DNA of 64,000 nt from Ilex aquifolium. Taxonomy: Eukaryota > Streptophyta > Magnoliopsida > Aquifoliales > Aquifoliaceae. Shown piece after piece: positions 23,801 through 34,166 of this stretch. The notes beneath the pieces were generated by a model. The model ran no database searches and was not told the DNA's origin. It worked only from the letters and a program-made list of their open reading frames with translations. Positions within the stretch are counted from its first letter, which is position 1. Every line of letters starts with the position of its first letter. The position numbers and the translations under genes were made by a program. The DNA lies in NCBI GenBank assembly GCA_951799425.1, contig OX637397.1, forward strand, positions 1,550,001 to 1,614,000. Direction: 5' to 3'.

Positions 23801-26800
23801 AGATTGTCTTAGAAATCATAAAAAATATACGAAATAATGCTAACAATAACCACTGGTTTTCTGAGTTCTTAGTCCAAGATGTTGTCCAAGATCTGATGGG
23901 ATCAATTGTACACTAGAGTGTTTAGAGTTATTGGAAAAGAGAGGTCAGAGGATTGAAACTTGGTACTAGATCCCGGAGGATTAAGTCTCCCTTTGCATGC
24001 GTAGCTGAAAATTTGGTAGAAATTTTTTGGCTCTATCCCCTTAGATTGTTCTCATTTATAGGCCATCCCACAGGAGGCTTGATCTTGAGGAAGGGCATGT
24101 TAATAGAAAAATTCAGACATTTCCAATTTATGCAATTGCTGTTGCTGCTGCAAATTCTTTGATAGCTGGTTTTGGCGATGTTGTGCCTTAGAACTCCAAT
24201 ATTCCTTTCCTTCTGCTTTAGATGCAATATGTGACCATCAAATGTACAATGAAAGACCAACTGACATGTCTATTGAAATAATACTGCAAACTCAAATAAC
24301 ACAATTAGAAGTCCACATCGTTTGTGTCATCTTTTGGTACACTCTCTTTGACCCTTTTCAGTTCCCCATGTTCAGGTAAATTTCAAGCCTTTCTACTTAT
24401 AGATCTACTTTCCTCCCTGCTAAATGTGGATGATTTTGACATAAGATTGTTGTATATCATCTAAATTCTTAATTCTGATACATGATGAGGGAAATCTGGT
24501 GCAATTTTTGGTTTGCAAATTTTTTTATTTTTAATTTCTAATTGGCAAATGCCTTATTACATTTTGCCTCGTACACTTAATGTCTGTAAAAATTTTCATG
24601 GGGATACTCATATTTGGCCCATCACTTCAGTGAACTCTTTTTACTGCTCTTTCTACTTTGCAGGCTTGTTGTTGACTGTGTATCAGATATGGTAGACTAC
24701 TGGGTAACATTTAATGAGCCCCACATCTTTTCTGTGCTCACTTATTGTGCGGGTGCCTGGCCTGGTGGACATCCTGATACGCTGGAGGCTGCCACTTCTG
24801 CTCTACCTACTGGTGTATTCAAGCAAACCATGCATTGGATGGCAATTGCGCATTTGAAGGCTTATGACTATATACATGAAAAAAGGTTTCTCTGCAAACC
24901 TATCAGATTCAGCATAGCCATAAACAGATGTGAAAAGTCATACTTTCTTGTCTTATTAGTTTATATCTAAAGTCTGTATTGTGGTGTGTAGACGTGTAAA
25001 AAAAGGCCATTACTCATTACCCATCGTTGCTCTGCTAAAGCTAGGTTTAGGAAGGGTAGACTAGCTGCTAACTTATCCTATAACCAAGTTTTACCGCATG
25101 CATCAATGGTCCCATATGTGCATCATATGCCGGTTTATTCAGAGCTACTGCATGGTGTGTGAGACCTATATGTGCATACATGCATATAAGTCCTGGTTGT
25201 CCACCGTTTAGTTTCGACAATGGGTGTAGTGTGGTCGTACCAAATGTGATGGTTTCAGCTATCGTAATTGATGATTCTCAAAAGCTGCATTTATACTTCT
25301 ACGAAGTATACCCTACTTCCCGCACAGTATCTCCCCCCCAACACCAAAGAAAAAACAAAAAAGAAAGAAAAAGAAAACAAGTCCAGGATGGCCCAGCTGC
25401 GCCATGGGAAGAAGATAAAAGGAAAAAATAATGGAATTGACCTTATCGGGTTGGCTTATGATGGCCTTGGTCATAGGCTTGTTTGGATCGACTTTAAAGA
25501 TGAATTAGCCAGGTTTGATTACAATTTGAAGTTTGTCAATTCATTGAGCACTCTCGATAAGCGAATAGTATTTTTGGATTATCTAAAAACCCAACTACCC
25601 AAGGTACTCGAACTGGATTCAAGATCTGTTTCAATAGAAGCTCAATCAAAGGAACATTCCTACAAAGGGCCAGGCTTCAGTTTGGAGATTTCTACTTATC
25701 AAGGCAATTATGAACAATGCATAATCATCTAAAGCCCTACATAATGGACTCTTTTACATTTATGTCCACCTACCTTTTGGTTGCTAATAGACCATCAGTT
25801 TTGCCCACTAACAAGTATGATAGTTTTGTTTATAATTACAATTTACAAATTTAGTTTTGTTTCGAATAACTATTCACAAATTTCAGTTGATCTCTAAGTA
25901 TTACCGTTGTACTGGACCAATTTTTGCTTCTGGCAGCATGATATCGGATTCAATTGTTGGAGTCGCACACCATGTCTCTTTCATGCGCCCATATGGCCTC
26001 TTTGATGTTGCTGCTGTTACACTGGCTAATTCATTGACTCTCTTTCCATATCTGGATGATATCTCTGGCAAGCTGGATTTTATAGGAATAAATTACTATG
26101 GCCAGGTTATGTACTACTTTGACATAAACACTTACTTTGTTATTCCAGCATAAAATTCAGGCGTATAAATCTTAATACTTTTTGTTCGTCAGGAAGTGAT
26201 CTCTGGTGCTGGACTGAAGCTAGTAGAAGCTGATGAGTACAGCGAATCTGGGCGTGGGGTATATCCTGATGGCTTGTATCGCATGCTGCTTCAGTTCCAT
26301 GATAGATACAAGCATCTAAATGTACCCTTTATCATAACTGAGAATGGTGTTTCTGATGAGACAGATTTAATCCGACGACCTTACTTTTTGGAACATTTAC
26401 TTGCAATCTATGCTGCTATGACAATGGTTTAAACTCTGAGCTTCACTTTTCAGTTCACCTGGAATTAAAAAATCTGTTAGAAGGTTCAAGAAATCACCCA
26501 CCTGAAATTATTTTACAGGGTGTTCCTGTGCTTGGTTACCTGTTTTGGACTATTTCTGATAACTGGGAGTGGGCTGATGGGTATGGTCCTAAGTTTGGAC
26601 TTGTAGCAGTTGATCGTTCCAATAATCTTGCACGGATTCCACGTCCTTCATATCATTTGTTTTCCAAAGTAACAACTGTTGCCTCTGGTTTCTCACTTTT
26701 CCATTTTTTTCTTTCTCATTATACTTACTCATTGATACTGTAGCTGGGAATTTAATTTCAGGTGGCGACCTCAGGTAAGATCACACAGGGAGACAGGAAA

Positions 26801-28265
26801 CATGCATGGAATGAACTTCAAAGAGCTGCTAAAGAGAAGAAAACAAGGCCATTCTATCGAGCAGTCAACAAACATGCTTTAATGTATGCTGGTAAGATGT
26901 GCATTGAACTTCTTTTATTTCCTTGTTGCAATCTTACGTCTTATGTTATCTGATTTTTGATGGTTCTTGGGATAATATTGATAGACTTTTCTGGCCCCAT
27001 ACTGGTTTCCAGATAGTTCCTTGACTGTATCCCGACTTAATTTTTGAGTGAGATCCAAGGGCGAAGCTTGTGCAGGACTGGAGGGCATGCAACCCCTCCT
27101 TTTTCTGGTTCCACAAAAGAAAAACAAATTCGGAAAATAGAAAACTCCAAAAATCTCCTTTTGGAATCCCCTGCTTATGACTTTGACAACTTAGAGGACC
27201 TGATCTCAAAAGCAATGTGATTTCCCCCTCCTTGGCTCTTGTACTTGCGGCATAGTTCAAGGTCGCGGTATTAGTCATCAACTCGGAGAGTTCTGAAACA
27301 TATCGGTCGCGGGCGCGCGGTATTGGGCAATATGACCTAAAATTAAATTTTGAACATGACAAGAGATTCAAATCATACCGCGGCGTCGCGGAATTAGCTT
27401 TTGGTGACAATAACTCGGTGATCTGGGATTGACCCGGATACAACTCGGACGACTCGGCCAAGTCGTATGAGACGCGGAGTTTGTACGTATCGTGTAACGG
27501 TATAGTTTCAGAAGGTGCAGAGTTGGAACAGTGTAATCAATTTTATCTGCTGCTAGAACCAATAAAGCCAGTCATTTGACACTTTGCTAGTTGGTTCACA
27601 AACAACATATTTCTGATGCTGGATCATAAGCACAAGCTGGGTGTAGCAGAGGTTCACTCACTGTTTGTGCTTGAGAATTTGGAGATATTAGAAATAGTGG
27701 TTAACATAGATATTGAGAATTCTGTTACTAGTCTGGATCATCTTCCTTCATATGTATACCAATATACCTTGGTCCCCATTGAAGTTAATTTCTGGTTAAT
27801 CAAACTTCTTAGTATTTTCAACATTGGCATTAGTTGTTTGACCGAAAAGGGTTTATTTTGTAATTATTGTTTTTAAAATCGTGTCGGTCATCACACTTGC
27901 TTGCTTTCCAAGTAAATGGCACAGGAGCAGAACAGCCATATCAGGACAATAATTCCTCCAGCAAATTTGAAGACCTTTTATTGTTCTTATGGTGTTCAAA
28001 TTTCATTAATTTGTATAAACTCACAAATTATCTTTTCTTAATAGAGGTACTACATCTTTCTTTCACAGGAGGAATTGATGAGCCCATATGGAGACCATAT
28101 GTTGAACGGGATTGGCGCTTTGGACATTATGAGATGGAAGGTCTGCAAGACCCATTCAGCTGCATCTCACGATATATCCTGCAGCCTCTCCCCTTCAAAA
28201 GAAAAGAAAAACCTCAAACTGATTTTGATGAATTGGTCCTTCAGCCACTTGAATCAAGCCTCTGA
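20826..28265 (+). CDS. SFR2: Galactolipid galactosyltransferase SFR2 (GH1 family), ten exons
   Basis: SENSITIVE TO FREEZING 2 sits in the chloroplast outer envelope and moves galactose between monogalactosyl lipids, making oligogalactolipids and diacylglycerol, which stabilises membranes in freezing. Exons: 20826-21006, 22124-22475, 22751-22889, 23148-23314, 24664-24885, 25937-26105, 26193-26426, 26519-26668, 26762-26891, 28069-28265. All junctions are GT-AG and in phase, giving 646 aa (Arabidopsis about 622). The N terminus is a hydrophobic anchor followed by FRSPIDESSDTL. FFFGLATAPAHVEDRLDD opens the barrel. TFNEP carries the acid/base Glu298 and ITENG the nucleophile Glu460. DWRFGHYEMEGLQDP near the C terminus is SFR2-specific and absent from ordinary beta-glucosidases. 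The ATG at 20826 matches the family start. Introns 4, 5 and 9 exceed 1 kb. Confidence 0.96.
27230..27510. other. GC-rich insertion-like segment in SFR2 intron 9
   Basis: Within an AT-rich intron this block is unusually rich in CG dinucleotides (GGTCGCGGGCGCGCGG, CCGCGGCGTCGCGG, repeated ACTCGG). It looks like foreign repeat sequence, but I could not define ends or a target duplication. Confidence 0.4.
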
Positions 28266-29146
28266 TTTCTTATCCATGCAGTTGTTAATAGACATCCCTG
28301 TAAATTTCCACCAAGCATGTTCAAAGAAAGGCAACATCAACACCAGTGGATTTTATTCAAAGTGACTTATGTCCTGGATTCCTAATACTATGGCACAATC
28401 CTTAATAATTCTGGATGAATGTTACTTCCCTTGGCACCCTATGTGGCGTGTGCTGCTTACACATGAAATGAAAGTTGGCATTTATATGTTTCCTCTTCTA
28501 AGCTGTATTTTAACTTAACGTATCTGTTTGTTGTATGAAACATTTCCTTGAATCCTATTGCAGATATATAAGGGGCAGATAGCTAAATTGCTGCAGCAAG
28601 GATGTGATTTAGTTCTTGTAAGTGAAGTTCCCGATTGTTCTTTTAATTTTACCAAGATATGTAAGCAATTTGATGGGAAAATGGGAGACGCCCTCTTAGT
28701 CGACAACCCTCTCAATCCCACAATTGCATTGGCGGCCTCATATCCATATATGCCCCCCTACATTACTTCACAGATTGGTTTTCTTTTCTTCAATTGAACA
28801 TAATTGATGTACATAAACATGACTGTTCATTACATATTTGGAACTCATACCCATTTAAGTTTATAGGAGGGGAGGCCATTAATATTTCTATTAGGATACT
28901 TCAATATTTTTTTTTTAATCCGACGTGGGATTTCAACACATACAAGACCAAACAGACACCAAGTACACATTGATGGACTTATATATGGCTTCTCCTCTTC
29001 AAGGGTATTGCTCCTCTAAAGCCAGCTATCGAAAGCCAAAGGAAAGTGGGTAAGCTTTCTATCTTCCCTTTTATTATATATATTTTATTTGTTTATTCTC
29101 TCCCCTTACCAATCACTCATCATTAGGAAGAAGGCTGCATGATCAC
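28266..29146. other. SFR2 3' flank with an orphan exon-like frame (28564-28797)
   Basis: This is the space between the convergent SFR2 and DUF538 genes. At 28564 a frame follows a good acceptor (CCTATTGCAG) and runs 77 codons to TGA, including KGQIAKLLQQGCDLVLVSEV and NPTIALAASYPYMPPYI. I do not recognise it. It may be an alternative 3' exon, a fragment of a decayed gene or chance. A CCGACGTGGGATT repeat motif lies near 28920. Confidence 0.4.
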
Positions 29147-29524
29147 TTACAGTGTAAAGGACACTGTTATGCCAGATCGAGTCCTGATTGTGATTTGACC
29201 AGGTGAAGGGTTGTCCATGTAGATTTCACTCAAGATGAACCAAAAGAAGAACTGCTTGGCCTGAACACCTGTTAGCTGGGTGATCTTTTTGGGGCTAACA
29301 TAGGCGGTGATGACATAGTCAAACCAGAGGAGCCTACCCCCAATGTCTTCAATTCTGATCACTCCCTTCTGCCTCTGTCTAATCCACACAAACCCAGTTT
29401 CTCTCTCGTACCGAAATTCTTCTATATTTTGGAGGGGTATTAGCCATTCAGAGAACCCCATTTCTATCAACAACAAACCCAGCTTCTCTCTGCATATTGC
29501 ATCTCCATAATAAACCTCAGACAT
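29147..29524 (-). CDS. DUF538 family protein, single exon, 125 aa
   Basis: The protein starts MSEVYYGDAICREKLGLLL and contains the DUF538 core: MGFSEWLIPLQNIEEF, RETGFVWIRQRQ, an ITAYVSPKKITQLTGVQAK segment and LSEIYMDNPSPGQITIRT. The function of DUF538 proteins is poorly defined; lipid-binding-like folds and stress roles have been proposed. There is no signal peptide, which fits the intracellular subgroup, and the length is usual for the short members. The ATG at 29524 is preceded on its strand by a CT-rich leader. It is convergent with SFR2. Confidence 0.92.
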   Translation of the reverse strand: MSEVYYGDAICREKLGLLLIEMGFSEWLIPLQNIEEFRYERETGFVWIRQRQKGVIRIEDIGGRLLWFDYVITAYVSPKKITQLTGVQAKQFFFWFILSEIYMDNPSPGQITIRTRSGITVSFTL

Positions 29525-29689
29525 CTCTTACTTATTCTCTACCCCCGTCTCCCTCTCTCCGTGTATGTGTATATGAAGATTTCAAGGAGATATATAGATA
29601 CACGAAATTCATAACATAGTAGAATATGTTCAGATTTTAGTTTTGATAGCTGTCTATATTTGGATTCATTGCTCATGTTGCTGGTACCT

Positions 29690-29860
29690 TAAAATACTGA
29701 GGCACCTGATGCTTTGATGATACATTGGAACTTTGGAAGTGTAAGCTTTGATAATACAAGGATGGCACCTGATGCTCATGTTGCTTGTACCTTAAAATAC
29801 TTTGGCACCTGATGCTTTGATAATACAAGGATGGCATATGGAAGTGTAAGCTTTTAACAA
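29690..29860. repeat. Short tandem duplications (GGCACCTGATGCT units)
   Basis: Blocks such as GGCACCTGATGCTTTGAT, GATAATACAAGGATGGCA and GGAAGTGTAAGCTTT recur two or three times in mixed order, showing local duplication. No gene is associated. Confidence 0.75.
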
Positions 29861-30620
29861 GAACAGTAAAAAGTCAAAGACTCAAACCTTCTAATTACGG
29901 GTCAGGTCGAGTCAGGTCTATTCGTTTATGAAATGATAGTTTAAGAAAGATTCAAACTCTCTAATTCCGAGTTATGTTCATGTTGTGCTATATTTTGACA
30001 TTTCTACTTGAGGTTCTCACAGTATAGGCTCCACGGATGGACTTTCCTCGTAGATTTGAGTTGTTATGGTCACATTAATTGGGGTTTCAACCCAATTGCC
30101 CCTCGGACTAATTCCATCTTGTAACTAACTACACATAATTATGCCATGTGCCCACCAGGAATTGATTTTCTAATAACCACACCCAATTGAATTTTTAGGT
30201 CACATGTCCTGAAAGTAATGGATTTGAGTAAGGGTTGAATTTTTCAATCGAACGGATCAAATTGGATTGAAACAATACAATCTGATCCATTTTAGACCGA
30301 GTGACAGTCCTTCGTTATGAGGAATCATATGATGCTACTTCTCTCTAGTCACATTGATTTCTTTTTTCCTGAGGAAGTATATGATGCTATCTATTATTCT
30401 TGTTTTCTTCTATTGTTCCTAAATCGCCCCATTTGTTGGTGATTATGTTAAAATTACGAAATAATGTGTGTGCATGCGTGCGCTTATGTATTGTCATGTT
30501 TAACATATAAAAAAAATGCAAAATAAAGAAAGGCCCAACAAAGTCTCATGTTATTGTTCCGCCTTAGAGGGAAGCACCCGCGCGAGTGGTAGTGCGGGTG
30601 TTACTCGGGTTTAGGAAGCA
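29861..30620. other. Intergenic, old repeat fragments
   Basis: The part from 29890 to 30005 resembles 9280-9385 (TATTCGTTTATGAAATG, then GAAAGATTCAAACTCTCTAATT and TTTTGACATTT). A short GC-rich inverted motif (CACCCGCGCG, then GTGCGGGTG) occurs near 30577-30600. No gene is recognised. Confidence 0.45.
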
Positions 30621-30838
30621 TTTTTTTTTTAATGGTCAAGAGTGTACATGTTAACTTACTCACATTTCGATTAATTTTTTCTTTGGTTCGTTTAAAGGTA
30701 GGTCATCCACGTCAGAACTATGGTATTAATGAGGGATAAATTCCTCATGACCTGCGCCCAAAAGAGTTATCAAGATTCGAATTCAAAACGTCTGAATGTA
30801 CATCTCGTTCTTATTACCACTTGAACTACCCTCTTGGA
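30621..30838 (-). mobile_element. tRNA-derived SINE, near full length
   Basis: On the minus strand a box A-like GGTAGTTCAAGTGGTAATAA is followed by a box B-like GAATTCGAATCTTGATAAC, then GGTCATGAGGAATTTATCCCTC and a terminal A-run (T-run on the plus strand at 30621-30630). This is the usual layout of plant SINEs with an RNA polymerase III promoter. Target duplications could not be fixed. Confidence 0.75.
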
Positions 30839-31073
30839 TTATCTAACAAACATTTTGTTTGACAATTTTTTGATGTTAAATAGCTGCTCCATATCTGTGT
30901 GAATCAAATACTTATACCAAAAAAAAAAAAAAAAAAGATTTATAATGCCCCCAACATTTTTTGATGCTTGGCTAAATTTTAAATTAGTCAAAAAAAAAAT
31001 ATATTTTTTATTGTAAAAGTTTTTAATACAAATAAATTGGGTAATACACTACAATTTAAAACATCAACACTCC

Positions 31074-31420
31074 TAAAGGCATCTCCAATGTTGACTTAAA
31101 CTTGAACTCAAATTTGAGTAAAAAAATGAGCAAAAAGTTTGATTTGGTACAAGACACTCTAATGGACAAATTCAAATTTAAAGAAGGACAAACTCAAATT
31201 TAAAGGAAAGTGAAATATGACAATTGAATATTTTAAAAGAGTGAAATATGATCATTGAAAATTTGAGTAAATATTTGAGTCTGCCTTGATTTGAGTAAAG
31301 AGTTGAGCCTTTCTTCATTTGGTATAGGTTTAAGTCAAAGACTTGAGCTTGTTTTTAGACTGTTTTTACTTAAATTTAAATTTGAGTAAGGGTTTGAGTA
31401 AGGAGTAGAGATGACCTAAT
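31074..31420. mobile_element. MITE-like element with GGCATCTC termini
   Basis: The left end AAGGCATCTCCAATG and the right end GAGATGACCTAA form short inverted termini. The interior is full of diverged TTTGAGTAA/ACTTAAATT motifs and TAA occurs at both flanks. It is about 345 bp and non-coding. Confidence 0.5.
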
Positions 31421-32069
31421 GATCCCTTATTTCTCCGAAATATGTTCTAGCCAACTCAAGTTACGATTGTAATTGCTGAACTCGATGGTATACTTGGCAC
31501 AAGTCTAGACACATGTAATAAATAAAAGTGTTACAGGTGTACAAACTTTAGGAGGTCTCTCCGTAATATTTTAAATGTCAGAGGGTTTGAGTGATTAAGT
31601 GACAAACCTCAGAGGTCGGAGTGTAATTCTCTCTAAATAGAAAAAAAATCAAGAAGTTGGTGTATCCTCCCAAAAAAGGGTTAAATGTATCCTTGAAATT
31701 ACCAAATACCCCATTGGGTTAATTGTACCAATGGTCTATGAGGTTTGTCACTTGTTATATTTTCATCCCTAAAGTTCTAATTTCGTCAATTTCGTCATTT
31801 ATATTAACACATTTACTCATTTTGGTTCTTATCTCTAAGGGCCACCCAAATAATAGACAGACAATATCATGTGCCTGGCACATGAGGAGATTAAGAGGCA
31901 TTTTTAATATTTTATAACTATTTATATATCCAAACACAATTATCCTTTATGTGTACATTAAACATGAACCTAAACACCCACCTTCTTCTTCCTTTCTTTT
32001 TTTTCTCTTCTCTCTCCCCCTCTCTCTCTCCCTCGTTACTACGTCTCCCCCCCCCCCCAAAACCCAACA

Positions 32070-32071
<2 letters not shown>

Positions 32072-32118
<47 letters not shown>
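32072..32118. repeat. (CT)n microsatellite
   Basis: About 23 CT units inside the Mutator-like element, preceded by a C-run at 32047-32058. The Ser-Leu-rich frames across it are artefacts of the repeat. Confidence 0.95.
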
Positions 32119-32122
<4 letters not shown>

Positions 32123-32630
32123 ACTGCGTCTTCACCCCCAAACCCAACACATCTGTCCCTTGGAAACCCTAACACAAACACAACACAAAATCACAAATAC
32201 ACACCCACAAACACAAATCCACATTCACGCATACCCACATGGATTCAAAACTTGATTTTCCAAGACCTTCATGGGCAATCAAGCCCTAATTTTTTCCATA
32301 ATCTCGGCTTTGATCTCTAAATTTGGGGGAGTTGCAACGGGCGATGCTTGGAGTTGTAGTGGGCAATGCTTCTGAGCTCTGTGAGAGAGAGAGAGAGATT
32401 TTTGATTAGGGATAAGGTTTATACACCCCTGTTTGTCTCGCATTGAACACACAGAGAGAGAGAGAGAGAGAGAACCATGGAGAGAGTAATGAGTTCGTCG
32501 AGGTGGTGGCAATTGCAGCGATTGTCAATTTTGTCGTTGCCCTTACCGTCATCGTCGTCGCTGGTGCAGTTGAAGTCGTTGGTGCCGTTGAAGAAAGATT
32601 ATTTTACAGAGTTATATATCTATATATATA

Positions 32631-32793
32631 GAGCAATGCTATAGAGACCTTATTTAAGGATTTGTGGCTTCAATACAACCATTGAATTAGTTGTGAGTTT
32701 CAATGTTAGATGGAGCCTACAACCACTCCAATGGTTGTATATCATTAGGTCACTAAATAAAATCCCTAAATAAAATCTATATAGCATTTCCCA
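32631..32793. mobile_element. Nested MITE of the GAGCAATGCTAT family
   Basis: The left end GAGCAATGCTATAGAGACC and the reverse complement of the right end (GGGAAATGCTATATAGA) are inverted repeats of nearly 30 bp. Alternating T/A sequence at both flanks is compatible with a 9-bp duplication but cannot prove it. Related copies lie at 40576-40875 and 44410-44581. Confidence 0.7.
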
Positions 32794-32969
32794 TATATAT
32801 ATAAGATATATCATATCTATTGAATTTATTTATTTTACATATGATATTACATTTGTACCCTTTGTTTTATAAGTCTAAGGACATAAATACCCTTTCAATG
32901 GAATGATGTGTCAAACACATGTTATTTTCCGTCAATGATTTAGACAGAAGTTAGTGCAAGGGATTACAT

Positions 32970-33560
32970 TAGGCCTATCAAAGTCCGACACGACACAATT
33001 AATCTACACGAATCGACACGAATTAAGCGGATTTTGGTGAGACCTTAACGAGTTTGGATGGTACACGGGTTCGCTCGTCAAACACGTTTAATAAACGGGT
33101 CGTGTTCGGGTGAGACCTATCAACTCGTTTATCACCCGTTTACCTGTTTAAATAAAATTAATATAATAATAAATTAATAATTATTTTAAAAAATTAGTCA
33201 GATTTTTTTTTAGTGACATCCATAGAAAATATATAAACCATCTAAAATTGTTAGATTGTTAGTTTTATAAAGTTATATAGCATTTTTAAACAAACAGGTA
33301 AATGGCTGCTCAAAAAAAAAAAAAAACAAACAGGTAAATGGGTCTAACAAGTGGTTTACCGTATTAACCCGACCCTACCCAACACGACTCGTTTAAAACT
33401 AAACGGGTTAAATGAGTCGTGTCGTGTTACACGTTTATTAAACGGTTCGTGTTCAGGTTGAAAATTTTCACCTCCTTATTAAACGTGTCGTGTACGAGTT
33501 TACATGTTTTTCACCCGTCACGATACGTAACCATTTAACCCGACACGATTGACACCCCTA
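32970..33560. mobile_element. hAT-like non-autonomous element (CGTGTCG family), nested
   Basis: It starts TAGGCCTATCAAAG and ends CTTGACACCCCTA-like (TAGGGGTGTCAATCGTGTCG on the reverse strand), with GATTACAT and GACTATAT at the flanks, an imperfect 8-bp duplication (6 of 8). The interior repeats AAACGGGTCGTGTTCGGGT motifs in both orientations. An inverted, interrupted relative lies at 56148-56740. Confidence 0.6.
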
Positions 33561-33599
33561 GACTATATTAGTTCAATGGGTGAACTTTGAGGACTAAAT

Positions 33600-34115
33600 T
33601 GATGAAATTAAAATTTTAGGGATAAAAATACAACAAGTGACAAATCTCAGGGACCATTGGTATAATTTACCCATACCCCATTCTCCCATTTTTGAAACCA
33701 ATGATCAAAATATCATTTCGAAACGGTCGAAACAACAGAAACATTTTCGTTTTCAAGGAGATCGAAATGAATCAGTGATGAAATCAAAATTTTAATATTT
33801 CGAGATGTTCCATAATGTTTCGAAATGATTTGTTATATCTTAATGCATTTGTATAATTATTTCGGAATGTTTCAAGATATTTTTGTATATTTTGACCAAT
33901 ATTTTGAAAAAATAATTCTTAAATTAGTTTTTTTTTTTTCATTCTGTTTTCAAAACGGTTGAAACGTTTTCGTTTTCTAAATGACCGAAGCAATGTACCA
34001 AAACAAAATTTTGATCCTCGTCTAAAACCCATGAAAATGCAATAAGTGACAAATTTCAAGGACGATTGGTGTAATTTACCCATACCTCATTCTCCCATTT
34101 CTGAAACCTGCTCAT
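33600..34115. repeat. Duplicated MULE right end plus flank, separated by inserted sequence
   Basis: The block AAGTGACAAAT...ATTTACCCATACC...CATTCTCCCATTT...TGAAACC occurs at about 33625-33705 and again at about 34040-34115. Because the second copy includes sequence outside the element, the element end and its flank were duplicated together. The roughly 330 bp between them begin and end with ATCAAAAT-type inverted motifs and may be another insertion. Confidence 0.7.
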
Positions 34116-34166
34116 AGTGTTGTTGCATATGGGATCGTCTAATCTTCTGATAACTTTGCTGACTCA

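Larger units (their letters stand above)
31716..33672. mobile_element. Non-autonomous Mutator-like element with 10-bp target duplication
   Basis: The ends (GGGTTAATTGTACCAATGGTC on the left; reverse complement of the right GGGTAAATTATACCAATGGTC, here described over 21 positions) form long inverted repeats reaching about 90 bp in from each side. ATACCCCATT flanks both ends exactly (31706-31715 and 33673-33682). Long inverted repeats plus a 9-11 bp target duplication indicate a MULE. No transposase is present. The interior holds a CT-repeat, non-repeat sequence of unknown origin (about 32120-32630), a nested MITE and a nested CGTGTCG-type element. Confidence 0.85.

Noticed and set aside
31949..32320. 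123-codon Ser/Leu/Pro-rich frame and its overlapping mate
   Set aside because: Its length comes from the (CT)n microsatellite inside the Mutator-like element; no motif or splice context.
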